Below, in pieces: positions 6,288 through 13,147 of a stretch of DNA of 17,675 bases; within the stretch, counting starts at the first letter, position 1, and every line of letters starts with the position of its first letter. The notes under the pieces are model-generated. The model saw nothing but the letters and a program-made list of their open reading frames with translations. It searched no databases and was not told the DNA's origin. The position numbers were made by a program, and so were the translations under genes. The DNA comes from DATARH01 sp036273175 (GTDB lineage Bacteria > Pseudomonadota > Alphaproteobacteria > ATCC43930 > CGMCC-115725), in contig DASUIE010000008.1 of assembly GCA_036273175.1 (NCBI GenBank), forward strand, positions 1-17,675, read 5' to 3'.

Positions 6288-7207
6288 AGCCCGAGCATCA
6301 AACGGATGTTCTGCACCGCCGCGCCGGATGCGCCCTTGCCGAGATTGTCGAGCCGGGCGACCAGCACCGCCTGGCGCCGCGCCTCGTTGGCGTGGACCCG
6401 CAATTCGAGCGCGTCGGTGTCGTTGAGCGCCTGCGGTTCGAGCTTTCCGTCGGCGCTCGGCGGCACGATCTTGACCAGCGCCTGCCCGGCATAGCGCTCG
6501 GCGAGCACGGCGTGGAGGTCGCCGCCCGTCGGCTTGCCGTTGAGCGTGTCGAGGTGAAGCGGCACCGAAACCAGCATCCCCTGGCGGAAATGCCCGACCG
6601 ACGGGACAAAGATCGGGCGCCGCGTCAGCCCGCAATATTTCTCGGTCTCGGGGATGTGCTTGTGTTCGAGGCCGAGCCCGTACAGCTCATAGGCAGGGCC
6701 GCCGTCGTTGTCATGCGCCGCGATCATCGACTTGCCGCCGCCGGAATAACCGCTGACCGCGTTGATCGCGATCGGGTAGTCCGTGGGGATGATGCCGGCA
6801 TCGATGAGCGGGCGGATCAGGCCGATCGCCCCGGTGGGATAGCAGCCGGGGTTGGCGACCCGTCCGGCCGCGGCGATCCGCGCCTCCTGGCCCGGCTCCA
6901 TCTCGGCGAAGCCATAGGTCCAGTCCGGATCGACCCGGTGCGCGGTGCTGGCGTCGAGCAGCTTGGGCGCGTCGGCGCCGAGCCCGCCGGCGAGCGCCGC
7001 CGACTCCTTCGCCGCGTCGTCGGGCAGGCACAGCACGACCAGCTCGACCTCGGCCATGATCTCGCGGCGGGCGGCGGGGTCCTTGCGATGCGCCTCCGGC
7101 AGGCTTTTCAGCGCGATCTCGCCCAGCGCTTCGAGGCGCGTGCGGATGCCGAGCCCCGTCGTGCCGGCCTCGCCATCGATGAACACGCTGGGCTTGTTCG
7201 TCGCCAT
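6284..7207 (-). CDS. argC: N-acetyl-gamma-glutamyl-phosphate reductase, type 2
   Basis: A 307-residue protein of the short (type 2) ArgC class. It starts with SVFIDGEAGTTGLGIRTRL, has the catalytic cysteine C122 in VANPGCYPTGAIGL, and then the AINAVSGYSGGGK and FVPSVGHFRQGM blocks. ArgC reduces N-acetylglutamyl phosphate with NADPH, the third step of arginine (ornithine) synthesis, in the cytoplasm. The ATG at 7207 has GAGGA 7 nt upstream and matches the family start; the longer reading frame upstream is rejected. It is preceded by an Arg-rich leader ORF and a terminator hairpin (7229-7374), implying control by arginine availability. Its TGA overlaps the GTG of the aldo/keto reductase. rpsI, a frequent upstream neighbour of argC in Alphaproteobacteria, is absent here. 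Confidence 0.95.
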   Translation of the reverse strand: MATNKPSVFIDGEAGTTGLGIRTRLEALGEIALKSLPEAHRKDPAARREIMAEVELVVLCLPDDAAKESAALAGGLGADAPKLLDASTAHRVDPDWTYGFAEMEPGQEARIAAAGRVANPGCYPTGAIGLIRPLIDAGIIPTDYPIAINAVSGYSGGGKSMIAAHDNDGGPAYELYGLGLEHKHIPETEKYCGLTRRPIFVPSVGHFRQGMLVSVPLHLDTLNGKPTGGDLHAVLAERYAGQALVKIVPPSADGKLEPQALNDTDALELRVHANEARRQAVLVARLDNLGKGASGAAVQNIRLMLGL

Positions 7208-7228
7208 CGCCTGATCCTCATGCCGCGG

Positions 7229-7266
7229 AAAAAAGAAAACCCCACCGGAGATTGCCTGGCGGGGTT
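7229..7266 (-). terminator. Intrinsic terminator in the argC leader (putative attenuator)
   Basis: On the reverse strand the arms AACCCCGCC (7266-7258) and GGTGGGGTT (7246-7238) form a 9-bp stem with one G-U pair and an 11-nt loop. TT-C-TTTTTT follows to 7229. Only 21 nt separate it from the argC ATG, and no gene lies upstream on this strand for it to terminate except the leader ORF, so it is better read as an attenuator than as an ordinary gene end. The 5' arm CCCGCC (7263-7258) can alternatively pair with GGCGGG (7326-7321) inside the leader ORF, a possible antiterminator. Confidence 0.8.
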
Positions 7267-7293
7267 CGGGCCGTTGCCGGGTCGCTCTGTCGC

Positions 7294-7374
7294 TCAGCGA
7301 TCCGAAAGACGCGCGCCTCTCCCGCCGCCGGTACGGCGTCGTCGCGACAAGGCGGTGTGGCGGGTCGTCGGCAT
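7294..7374 (-). CDS. Arg-rich leader peptide of argC (26 aa)
   Basis: The ORF starts at the ATG at 7374 and ends in TGA at 7296-7294. It contains eight Arg codons in 26, at positions 5, 11-14, 19, 22 and 26. The run at 11-14 (CGA CGA CGC CGT) and an AGA at 19 include codons likely to be rare in this genome. The peptide begins MPTTRHTALSRRRRTGGG. It is followed 28 nt later by the terminator in front of argC, the arrangement of leader peptides such as TrpL, HisL and LeuL, in which starvation stalls the ribosome and favours antitermination. The predicted transcription start is within a base or two of the ATG, so it would be nearly leaderless. No homologue is known to me; the function is inferred from composition and position. 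Confidence 0.6.
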   Translation of the reverse strand: MPTTRHTALSRRRRTGGGRGARLSDR

Positions 7375-7381
7375 CGGGCGG

Positions 7382-7410
7382 AGGGTAGGAGGCAGAATGC
7401 GCAGCGTCAA
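7382..7410 (-). promoter_or_regulatory. Sigma70-like promoter of the argC leader
   Basis: On the reverse strand TTGACG (7410-7405) and TACCCT (7387-7382) are separated by exactly 17 bp. Transcription should start near 7375, giving an approximately 168-nt leader before argC. The -35 box matches 5/6 of the consensus and the -10 box 3/6. Confidence 0.6.
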
Positions 7411-7481
7411 TATCGTCGTAGCGCGATCCGGGCCGCGGGAGTATGGCTCGCGCAAGCCAAGAAACCGGGGAGGATACGCGG

Positions 7482-8540
7482 ATGTGGCCGACCAACGCGC
7501 TGACCGAGCGGCTGAACCTCAAATGGCCGATCCTGCAGGCGCCGATGGGCAGCGCGAGCACGCCGGCGCTGGCCGCCGCGGTGACCAATGCCGGCGGGCT
7601 CGGCGGGCTCGGCATGTGGGCGCGAACCGCCGAGCAGGCCGCGCGCCGCATCGCCGGGTTCCGCCAGCAGAGCGGCGGCAGCCTCAACGTCAACTATCCG
7701 ATCTGGCCCGATCCGGCCGCCGCGCCGGACCAGATCGCGGCGATGCGCCGGCACTTGCAGGCGGAATACGACTCGCACGGCCTGGGCTCGGTGCCCGAGC
7801 CGAGCGGCGAGGTCAGCGATGTCGGCCCCGAGCACATCGCCCTGCTGCTCGAGACCAAGCCCGAGGCGGTCAGCTTTCATTTCGGCCTGCCCGAGGCTGA
7901 AATCGTCGAGGCGCTCAAGGCGGCCGGCGTGTTCATCCTGGCGAGCGCCACCACGGTCGCCGAGGCGCGGCTGCTCGAACGGCGCGGGTGCGACGCGGTC
8001 ATCGCGCAGGGCATCGAGGCCGGCGGGCATCGCTCGACCTTCACCGGCGTCGCGATGAGCATGCAGCCGGGGCTGATGGCGCTCTTGCCGCAAGTCGTCG
8101 ACGCGGTCGCGGTGCCGGTCATCGCCGCGGGCGGGATCGCCGACGGCCGCACCGCGGCGGCGGCCTTCATGCTCGGGGCCAGCGCGGTCCAGGTCGGCAC
8201 GGCGTTTCTGCGCTGCGAGGAGGCCGAGGTCCGCGATGCCCACCGCGCCGCCCTCGCCACCGCCGGCGATGCCTCGACCGTCGTCACCAATGTGATCAGC
8301 GGCCGCGAGTGCCGGTACATCCGCAATACGCTGATCGACGATCTGACGGCCTCCGGGCTGAAGCCGCTCCCGGTCCCGGCGCAGCAGAGCCTCACCCGAA
8401 AGCTCGGCGAAATCGGCGACCGGGAATGGATGGGGCTGACCTCCGGGCAATCGGCCGCCCTGACCCGGGCGATGAACGCCGCCGAGCTGGTCGACCGCCT
8501 CGCCGAGGAGACGGCGCAGCGCCTCCGCGCTTTCGCGTAA
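7482..8540 (+). CDS. Nitronate monooxygenase (2-nitropropane dioxygenase family)
   Basis: A 352-residue FMN-dependent TIM-barrel protein. Family blocks in order are WPILQAPMGS (15-24), GGLGGLGMW (38-46), VSFHFGLP (130-137), ASATTVAEA, AQGIEAGGHRSTF with catalytic H183, and PVIAAGGIADGR followed by MLGASAVQVGTAFLRCEEA. Members oxidise alkyl nitronates such as propionate-3-nitronate to aldehyde or semialdehyde plus nitrite; some family members act on other substrates. The ATG at 7482 has GGGGAGGA 7 nt upstream; the ATG at 7443 would add 13 residues without support. It is transcribed away from argC, and its promoter must lie in 7411-7465, where I see no clear boxes. The next gene (58 bp downstream) is unrelated in type. 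Confidence 0.9.
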   Translation: MWPTNALTERLNLKWPILQAPMGSASTPALAAAVTNAGGLGGLGMWARTAEQAARRIAGFRQQSGGSLNVNYPIWPDPAAAPDQIAAMRRHLQAEYDSHGLGSVPEPSGEVSDVGPEHIALLLETKPEAVSFHFGLPEAEIVEALKAAGVFILASATTVAEARLLERRGCDAVIAQGIEAGGHRSTFTGVAMSMQPGLMALLPQVVDAVAVPVIAAGGIADGRTAAAAFMLGASAVQVGTAFLRCEEAEVRDAHRAALATAGDASTVVTNVISGRECRYIRNTLIDDLTASGLKPLPVPAQQSLTRKLGEIGDREWMGLTSGQSAALTRAMNAAELVDRLAEETAQRLRAFA

Positions 8541-8598
8541 ATGGGACGAGAAGCTGATAGTCTGGATCCGTCTGCACTCATCCGATGGGTGAAGCCTA

Positions 8599-9576
8599 AT
8601 GCGTCTCCGCATCCTCTCCCTTGCCTTCCTCATTCTGGCCGCGCCGCTCGCCGCCGAGGCGCAGACGGCAAGGAGGATGCCGCGACTATGCTTTCTCACC
8701 TTCGATCCGGGAACCGTGCAATCGAATCGATTTACGGCCTTCTTCCAAGGACTTCGCGAGTTGAGTTATGTCGATGGGCAGACCATCGCCGTCGACTATC
8801 TCTCTGCCGACGGTCGCGGTGAGCTGTTTCCCGCCCTCGCGGCCGAATGCCTTAGACTCAAGGCGGATATCATCGTCGCCACCACGACCCCGGCGGCTCA
8901 AGCCGCCAAAAGCGCGACCCGAACAATCCCGATTGTCATGCTTCCGCTCGGCGACCCCGTCGGAACTGGCCTTGTCGCAAGCCTCGCCCGACCTGGAGGA
9001 AATGTCACCGGCCTCACCCTCATGGCGACCGGGATCGCTGCCAAGCGTCTCGAACTGCTGAAGGAAGCCGTGCCAAGCCTGTCCCGAGTGCTCGTGCTCT
9101 CGTATCTCGTCGACCCGATCGCCGCGCCCCAGTTAAAGGAGCTGGAGAGCGCGGCTGGCTCGCTCGGGATAAAACTGCTCGTCCATGACATTCAGACCCC
9201 GAGCGACCTGCCGGCCGCGTTCGATGCTGGCGTCAAGGACGGCGCTCAAGGGCTTCTTACGACGGCGGAGAGCATTTTCGTTACCGAACGCAAACAGGTC
9301 ATCGAGCTCGGGGCGCAACATAGGCTGCCGGGGATGTACCCGTACCGGCTGATGGTCGACGCCGGAGGCCTCATGGCCTACGATTCATACACGGGCAAAC
9401 TTCTCGCTCGCACAGCGACCTACGTTGACAAAATCTTGAAGGGCGCCAACCCGTCCGATCTTCCGGTCGAGCAGCCTACCAGGCTGGAGTTGATCGTTAA
9501 CGTCAAAACCGCCAAGGCGCTCGGCATCTCCATCCCGACATCGCTGCTTGCCCAGGCCGACGACGTTATCGAATGA
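8599..9576 (+). CDS. ABC transporter substrate-binding protein (ABC_sub_bind family)
   Basis: A 325-residue periplasmic binding protein with a signal peptide (residues 1-21, cleavage after AEA). Family blocks are PRLCFLTFDPG, FFQGLRELSYVDGQTIAVDY, IIVATTTPAAQAAKSAT, PIVMLPLGDPVGTGLVASLARPGGNVTG and, near the end, a GKLLARTATYVDKILKGA segment with PVEQPTRLELIVN. This type I periplasmic fold family (ABC_sub_bind) is greatly expanded in Bradyrhizobium-like bacteria and is often found without a cognate permease, as here. The ligand is unknown. The ribosome binding site before the ATG at 8599 is weak. Codon use includes more A/T-ending codons (TTA, ATA, AAA, GAA) and the gene looks lower in GC than both neighbours, which may indicate separate ancestry. 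Confidence 0.9.
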   Translation: MRLRILSLAFLILAAPLAAEAQTARRMPRLCFLTFDPGTVQSNRFTAFFQGLRELSYVDGQTIAVDYLSADGRGELFPALAAECLRLKADIIVATTTPAAQAAKSATRTIPIVMLPLGDPVGTGLVASLARPGGNVTGLTLMATGIAAKRLELLKEAVPSLSRVLVLSYLVDPIAAPQLKELESAAGSLGIKLLVHDIQTPSDLPAAFDAGVKDGAQGLLTTAESIFVTERKQVIELGAQHRLPGMYPYRLMVDAGGLMAYDSYTGKLLARTATYVDKILKGANPSDLPVEQPTRLELIVNVKTAKALGISIPTSLLAQADDVIE

Positions 9577-9585
9577 GGCTCGGCA

Positions 9586-10326
9586 TCAAGGATTGAGCGC
9601 CGCGCGGTAGGCTTTTACCGCCGCCGCGAACCCGATCTCCAGCGCGTCGGCGGTCAGCTCGTGGCCGATCGAGGCCTCGGCGATCGGCGGCATCGCGGCC
9701 ATGAAGGGCGGCAGGTTTTCGAGGCTCAGATCGTGGCCGACATTGACCGTGAGCCCGGCATCTGTCGCGCGCCGGGCGGTGTCGACGCAATCGGCGAGCG
9801 CGCTGGCGATGTCGCCGGCGCGAAAGGCGGCGGCATAGGCGCCGGTGTAAATCTCGATCCCGTCGGCGCCGACCCCGCGGACCCTATCGACCTCGCGGAA
9901 GCCCGGATCGGCGAAGAGGATGACGCGGCAGCCCGCCGCCTGCTTGAGCGCCGCGATCGCCGGGCGCAGCAGCGCGCTCTCGGCGTTGCCGAAGCGCCAC
10001 CCGCTCTCCGAGGTGAAGGCGCCGGGCGCGTCGGGCACCAGCGTGCATTGCTCGGGCCTGGCGGCGCGGACGATGCCGAGCAGCCGCTCGTCGGGGTACC
10101 CCTCGATGTTGAGCTCGGTCGCCGGCCGCCACGGCGCCATCAGCCGGGCGAGGGCCGGCACGTCGGTGCCGCGAATGTGCCGCTCGTCGGGGCGCGGATG
10201 CACGGTCAAGCCGTCGGCGCCGGCCTCCTTCGCGATTTCGGCGAAGTGGAGCACGTCGGGCACGCCGGTATGGCGGGAGTTGCGGAGCAGCGCGACCTTG
10301 TTGAGGTTGACGCTGAGCCGGGTCAC
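9586..10326 (-). CDS. pdxJ: Pyridoxine 5'-phosphate synthase
   Basis: A 246-residue TIM-barrel enzyme of the DXP-dependent vitamin B6 pathway that condenses 1-deoxyxylulose 5-phosphate with 3-amino-2-oxopropyl phosphate in the cytoplasm. It begins TRLSVNLNKVALLRNSR. The catalytic set is H43 (TVHPRPDERHIR), E75 (ELNIEGYP) and H198 (VNVGHDLSLENL). The last motif is usually AGHxLN, so this is a somewhat divergent PdxJ. The start is GTG at 10324-10326, overlapping the TGA of the upstream Fe-S protein gene as GTGA and pointing to translational coupling. acpS, a frequent neighbour of pdxJ, is not here. It converges on the ABC binding-protein gene with 9 bp between stops. Confidence 0.92.
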   Translation of the reverse strand: MTRLSVNLNKVALLRNSRHTGVPDVLHFAEIAKEAGADGLTVHPRPDERHIRGTDVPALARLMAPWRPATELNIEGYPDERLLGIVRAARPEQCTLVPDAPGAFTSESGWRFGNAESALLRPAIAALKQAAGCRVILFADPGFREVDRVRGVGADGIEIYTGAYAAAFRAGDIASALADCVDTARRATDAGLTVNVGHDLSLENLPPFMAAMPPIAEASIGHELTADALEIGFAAAVKAYRAALNP

Positions 10327-11639
10327 TTCTGGCCGAACTCGAAGATCAGGGCGTCGCGCACGGTTTCGAGGTCGAGGTCGTGGGCGGCGATCATCGGCGC
10401 GGTCTCGGCGATGATATCGTCGACATCGCGGATCAGCTTGAACTTCTTGAACAGATCCTCGCTGCTGATGCCGAGCCCGTCGCCGAGCAGCTCCATGAAG
10501 TTGACGACCTCGTAGCTGCGTCCCTCGCCGGCGTCGCACAGCTCGCGGTGACAGGCGTGATACACGGTCGCGATCGTATCGACGCCGGCATCGACGACCG
10601 CCTGCAACTCGCGCTGCACCAGCTTGCGCTTGAACTCGGGGAGCTGCGCGAGGCTGTTGGCCTGGGTCCCGACCCGCGGCACGTCGATATCGACGAATTC
10701 GAGGCCGGGAATGATCGACAGCAGCTTCTTCACCGCCGCCATCGTCTCCGGGAAGACCGGCCGCTCGTGCAGGGCGACGCGGCGCTCGACCCGGTGCTTC
10801 ATCATCGAAGCGAGCTTGTCGGCATGGCTCGCGAGAAACGGCAGATAGGGGTTGAGATCGAACGGCTTCTCGCCGAATTGCCGCTCGTAATTGGGCAGCG
10901 ACACCTCGCCGATCGAAAGCTGGCAGCTCGGGCACCACGACAGCACGTTCTTCGTGCCGGCCGAGGCGAGGCCGTCGATCGTCGCGTAGGCCATCTTGTT
11001 GTTGTTGACGAAATCGCCCTCGCGGAACTGGTACACGCCGCAGCACTGGCCGACCCCGCCCATGACCTCGTAGTCGACGCCGATCAGGTCCAGCATGTCG
11101 AGCGCGAGCAGGGCGATATGCGGCGTCTTGACGACGTTGCAGCCGGTATAGAACACCACTTCGGGCGGCGCGGTGCGGCTCGCGGTCTGCGGCTTGAACC
11201 GGGCGAGCGCCTCGGGCGGGAGCTGCAGGCGCGACATCACGCGCACGCCCCGGCTCATCGTCTGAAACTGCTTGCGCCAGCGCGTGTTGAGCGGGGCGCC
11301 GTCGCGGTTGGCGCGGGCAAAGCCGCGGGCGAGCTGGACCATAAAGCGCGGGTTGATGCCGTGGGTGCAGGCCGGGATGCAGTTGCCGCTGCCGCTGCAC
11401 ACCTCGGCCCAGCGGATCGCGGTCTCGTTGCCGGGACCGCCAGTGATCAGATCGACGATGGCGCCGGCCGTCTCGGTCGCGTCGGCGGCGGCGATGCCGC
11501 CCGGCTCGGTCATCGGGCAGGCGCGAAAGCAGTCGCCGCAGCGGGTGCAGGCATCGGCGATCTCGTCGGCGCGCGAGCGGAAGGCGCCCAGCAAATCCTG
11601 GGCTGCGTCCGCCTTCGCCGGCAATGTCGCGTCGTTCAT
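10323..11639 (-). CDS. HdrD/GlcF-like Fe-S oxidoreductase subunit
   Basis: A 438-residue protein with two N-terminal ferredoxin-like motifs and a cysteine-rich CCG domain. Motif 1 is C31-x2-C34-x2-C37-x3-C41-P, a complete [4Fe-4S] ligand set. Motif 2 is C81, S84, C87, C91 (CSGSGNCIPAC), with serine where the second cysteine belongs. The CCG domain has C167, C199-C200, C236 and C239; a second half around C363 and C368 lacks the CC pair. Such proteins pass electrons to or from heterodisulfide-like or 2-hydroxyacid substrates, usually with a flavoprotein partner, but none is encoded nearby. The ATG at 11639 has a modest GGGA upstream. It overlaps pdxJ by 4 bases; a role in B6 metabolism is not implied beyond co-expression. 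Confidence 0.83.
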   Translation of the reverse strand: MNDATLPAKADAAQDLLGAFRSRADEIADACTRCGDCFRACPMTEPGGIAAADATETAGAIVDLITGGPGNETAIRWAEVCSGSGNCIPACTHGINPRFMVQLARGFARANRDGAPLNTRWRKQFQTMSRGVRVMSRLQLPPEALARFKPQTASRTAPPEVVFYTGCNVVKTPHIALLALDMLDLIGVDYEVMGGVGQCCGVYQFREGDFVNNNKMAYATIDGLASAGTKNVLSWCPSCQLSIGEVSLPNYERQFGEKPFDLNPYLPFLASHADKLASMMKHRVERRVALHERPVFPETMAAVKKLLSIIPGLEFVDIDVPRVGTQANSLAQLPEFKRKLVQRELQAVVDAGVDTIATVYHACHRELCDAGEGRSYEVVNFMELLGDGLGISSEDLFKKFKLIRDVDDIIAETAPMIAAHDLDLETVRDALIFEFGQK

Positions 11640-11746
11640 CGGTTCCCGTCCCTAGGTAACGGTGTTAACGCGATGATACAGGCAAGCGTCCCGCCGCGAC
11701 AGCGCGCCATGCAAATACGTCAAAATTGAAGTTTGATTACGGCACG

Positions 11747-11771
11747 GGAACCAGTTTCGTAACAGCGTGTT
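11747..11771 (+). promoter_or_regulatory. EcfG-like (general stress response) promoter candidate
   Basis: GGAAC (11747-11751), a 16-bp spacer and TGTT (11768-11771) compare with the alphaproteobacterial EcfG consensus GGAAC-N16/17-CGTT, with one mismatch in the -10 box. It lies 29 bp before the start of a NepR-like gene, as expected for an autoregulated stress-response component. The motif is short and untested. Confidence 0.4.
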
Positions 11772-11800
11772 CGCATTTCGTTACAGGACGCACGAAAGCA

Positions 11801-12019
11801 ATGGTCAAGCGCAAAAGGGAGCCTAAGCGAGCCGCCATGAAACCAGCGATGTTTTCAGGGTTTGCCGCCCACCGCGACGCAGCCGATACGACGCTCGCGG
11901 CGCAGATGCGGAGTTTTCTGGCCGGCTACGACAACGGGTCCCCGCTGTTGCATGCGCTTTACGACCATGTGCTCGACGAGGCGGTGCCGGCGCGGCTGAA
12001 GGCGTTGTTGAAGCGATGA
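11801..12019 (+). CDS. NepR-like small protein (possible anti-sigma factor)
   Basis: A 72-residue basic-N-terminus protein (MVKRKREPKRAAMKP). Its C-terminal part reads LLHALYDHVLDEAVPARLKA and ends in LLKR. This resembles the NepR core (LRxxYDxVxxEPVPDRFxxLL), the EcfG anti-sigma factor of the alphaproteobacterial general stress response. The same YDxVLxEPVPxRL pattern also occurs at the start of other anti-sigma/zinc-binding factors, so the call is tentative. No ecfG, phyR or sensor kinase lies in the window. Alternative starts are a TTG at 11726 and an ATG at 11837; I prefer 11801 because it follows the EcfG-like promoter by a short leader. The ribosome binding site is weak (AGGA, 12 nt away). 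The local sequence is less GC-rich than its surroundings. Confidence 0.55.
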   Translation: MVKRKREPKRAAMKPAMFSGFAAHRDAADTTLAAQMRSFLAGYDNGSPLLHALYDHVLDEAVPARLKALLKR

Positions 12020-12112
12020 GCCGCGTTCCGTTCATCCCGTCCTGCCGCGAAGCCCGGCTGTTCCGGCGCGGGCGGCGAGCGGCCCCGGTCCGGCGTGCCG
12101 GCAGTTGCCCCG

Positions 12113-13147
12113 CTAGCGCGCTGCGACGCCAGCGACGGCGCTGAACAGGGCCTCGACTTCGGTCCTGCCGATATCGCGGGTGATAAAGACCAGGCGCGAG
12201 CGGCGGTCGCCGCCGGGCCAGTCCTCCAGCTCGACCGGGCGATGCGCCACGTGCTGAACCGCGTGGACCACGACCGGCCCGTTGCAGCCCTCGACCGCGA
12301 CCAGCCCCTTGACCCGCAGCAAATCCGCCCCGCGCAGGCCGGTGAGCACCCCCATCGCCTGCTCGACCGCGGCCCAGGCGAGCGGCGTGTCGAAAAACAG
12401 GGTAAAGCTGGCGATCCCGTCGGCGTGGTGATGGTGGTCGTCGTGCGCGGCGTGCGCCGGCCGCTCGATCGCGTCGTCGAGCAGGAAATCGGGGGCGATA
12501 ACCCCGTCCCGCGCGACCTCTATGGGGGCGGCGCTGAACTCGCCCAGCTTTCGGCGTAGGGTCTCGGCCGCCGCCGCGTCGGCAAGGTCGGTCTTGGTCA
12601 TCACGATGCGGTCGGCAAGCGCGACCTGGTGGCGCGCCTCTTCCATCCGGGCGAGGTTGCCGGCCCCGGCGACCGCATCGACGACCGCGACGAGCGATTG
12701 CAGGTGGAACTCGGCGCCGAGCGCCCGGTCGCTGGCAAAGGTCTGCAACACCGGGCCGGGATCGGCGAGGCCGCTCGTCTCGATGATCACCCGGCGAAAG
12801 CTCGGCGCCTCGCCGCGGCTGCGCTCGGCGAAGAGGGTGCGCAGCGTTTCCTGCAAATCGCTGCGCATCAGGCAGCAGACGCAGCCGTTGCCGAGCAGCA
12901 CGGTGGTGTCGGTCGAGCCGCGCAAGAGCGCGTCGTCGATCCCGACCTCGCCGAACTCGTTGACGATGACCGCGGTGTCCGCCCCCTCCGGCGTCGCCAG
13001 CAGCGCGCGGATCAGCGTGGTCTTGCCGCTGCCGAGAAAGCCGGTGACGATCGAGACCGGGATGCGCGCGCCCCGGGCCCGCCGTTGCCGCCGCCCGAAC
13101 GGGCTCGCGCCGGGGCCGGCGAAGATCGCTGCGGGGTTATCGGTCAG
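12113..13147 (-). CDS. COG0523/CobW-family G3E GTPase (metallochaperone type)
   Basis: A 344-residue GTPase if started at 13147. The Walker A motif GFLGSGKTT is at residues 36-44. NEFGEVGID (63-71), the metal-binding CVCC motif (C89, C91, C92), ETSGLADP and TKTDLAD (base recognition) follow. A histidine-rich stretch HDDHHHH precedes the C-terminal CobW_C domain. Family members deliver zinc, cobalt or other metals to client proteins using GTP. No ATG, GTG or TTG exists between the upstream stop and the Walker motif. The best start is CTG at 13145-13147, overlapping the upstream TGA as CTGA, with GGAG 8 nt before it; the ATG at 13240 would overlap the neighbour by 97 bases. A zur or metal-transport context is not seen. 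Confidence 0.85.
   Translation of the reverse strand: MTDNPAAIFAGPGASPFGRRQRRARGARIPVSIVTGFLGSGKTTLIRALLATPEGADTAVIVNEFGEVGIDDALLRGSTDTTVLLGNGCVCCLMRSDLQETLRTLFAERSRGEAPSFRRVIIETSGLADPGPVLQTFASDRALGAEFHLQSLVAVVDAVAGAGNLARMEEARHQVALADRIVMTKTDLADAAAAETLRRKLGEFSAAPIEVARDGVIAPDFLLDDAIERPAHAAHDDHHHHADGIASFTLFFDTPLAWAAVEQAMGVLTGLRGADLLRVKGLVAVEGCNGPVVVHAVQHVAHRPVELEDWPGGDRRSRLVFITRDIGRTEVEALFSAVAGVAAR

Noticed and set aside
6392..7900. 502-codon plus-strand ORF across argC, its leader and the start of the nitronate monooxygenase
   Set aside because: It overlaps clear genes on both strands, has no recognisable domain, and is explained by GC-rich codon periodicity.
10380..11729. 449-codon plus-strand ORF opposite the Fe-S protein
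   Set aside because: Antisense shadow with no cysteine motif or domain; the minus-strand protein has complete cluster motifs.
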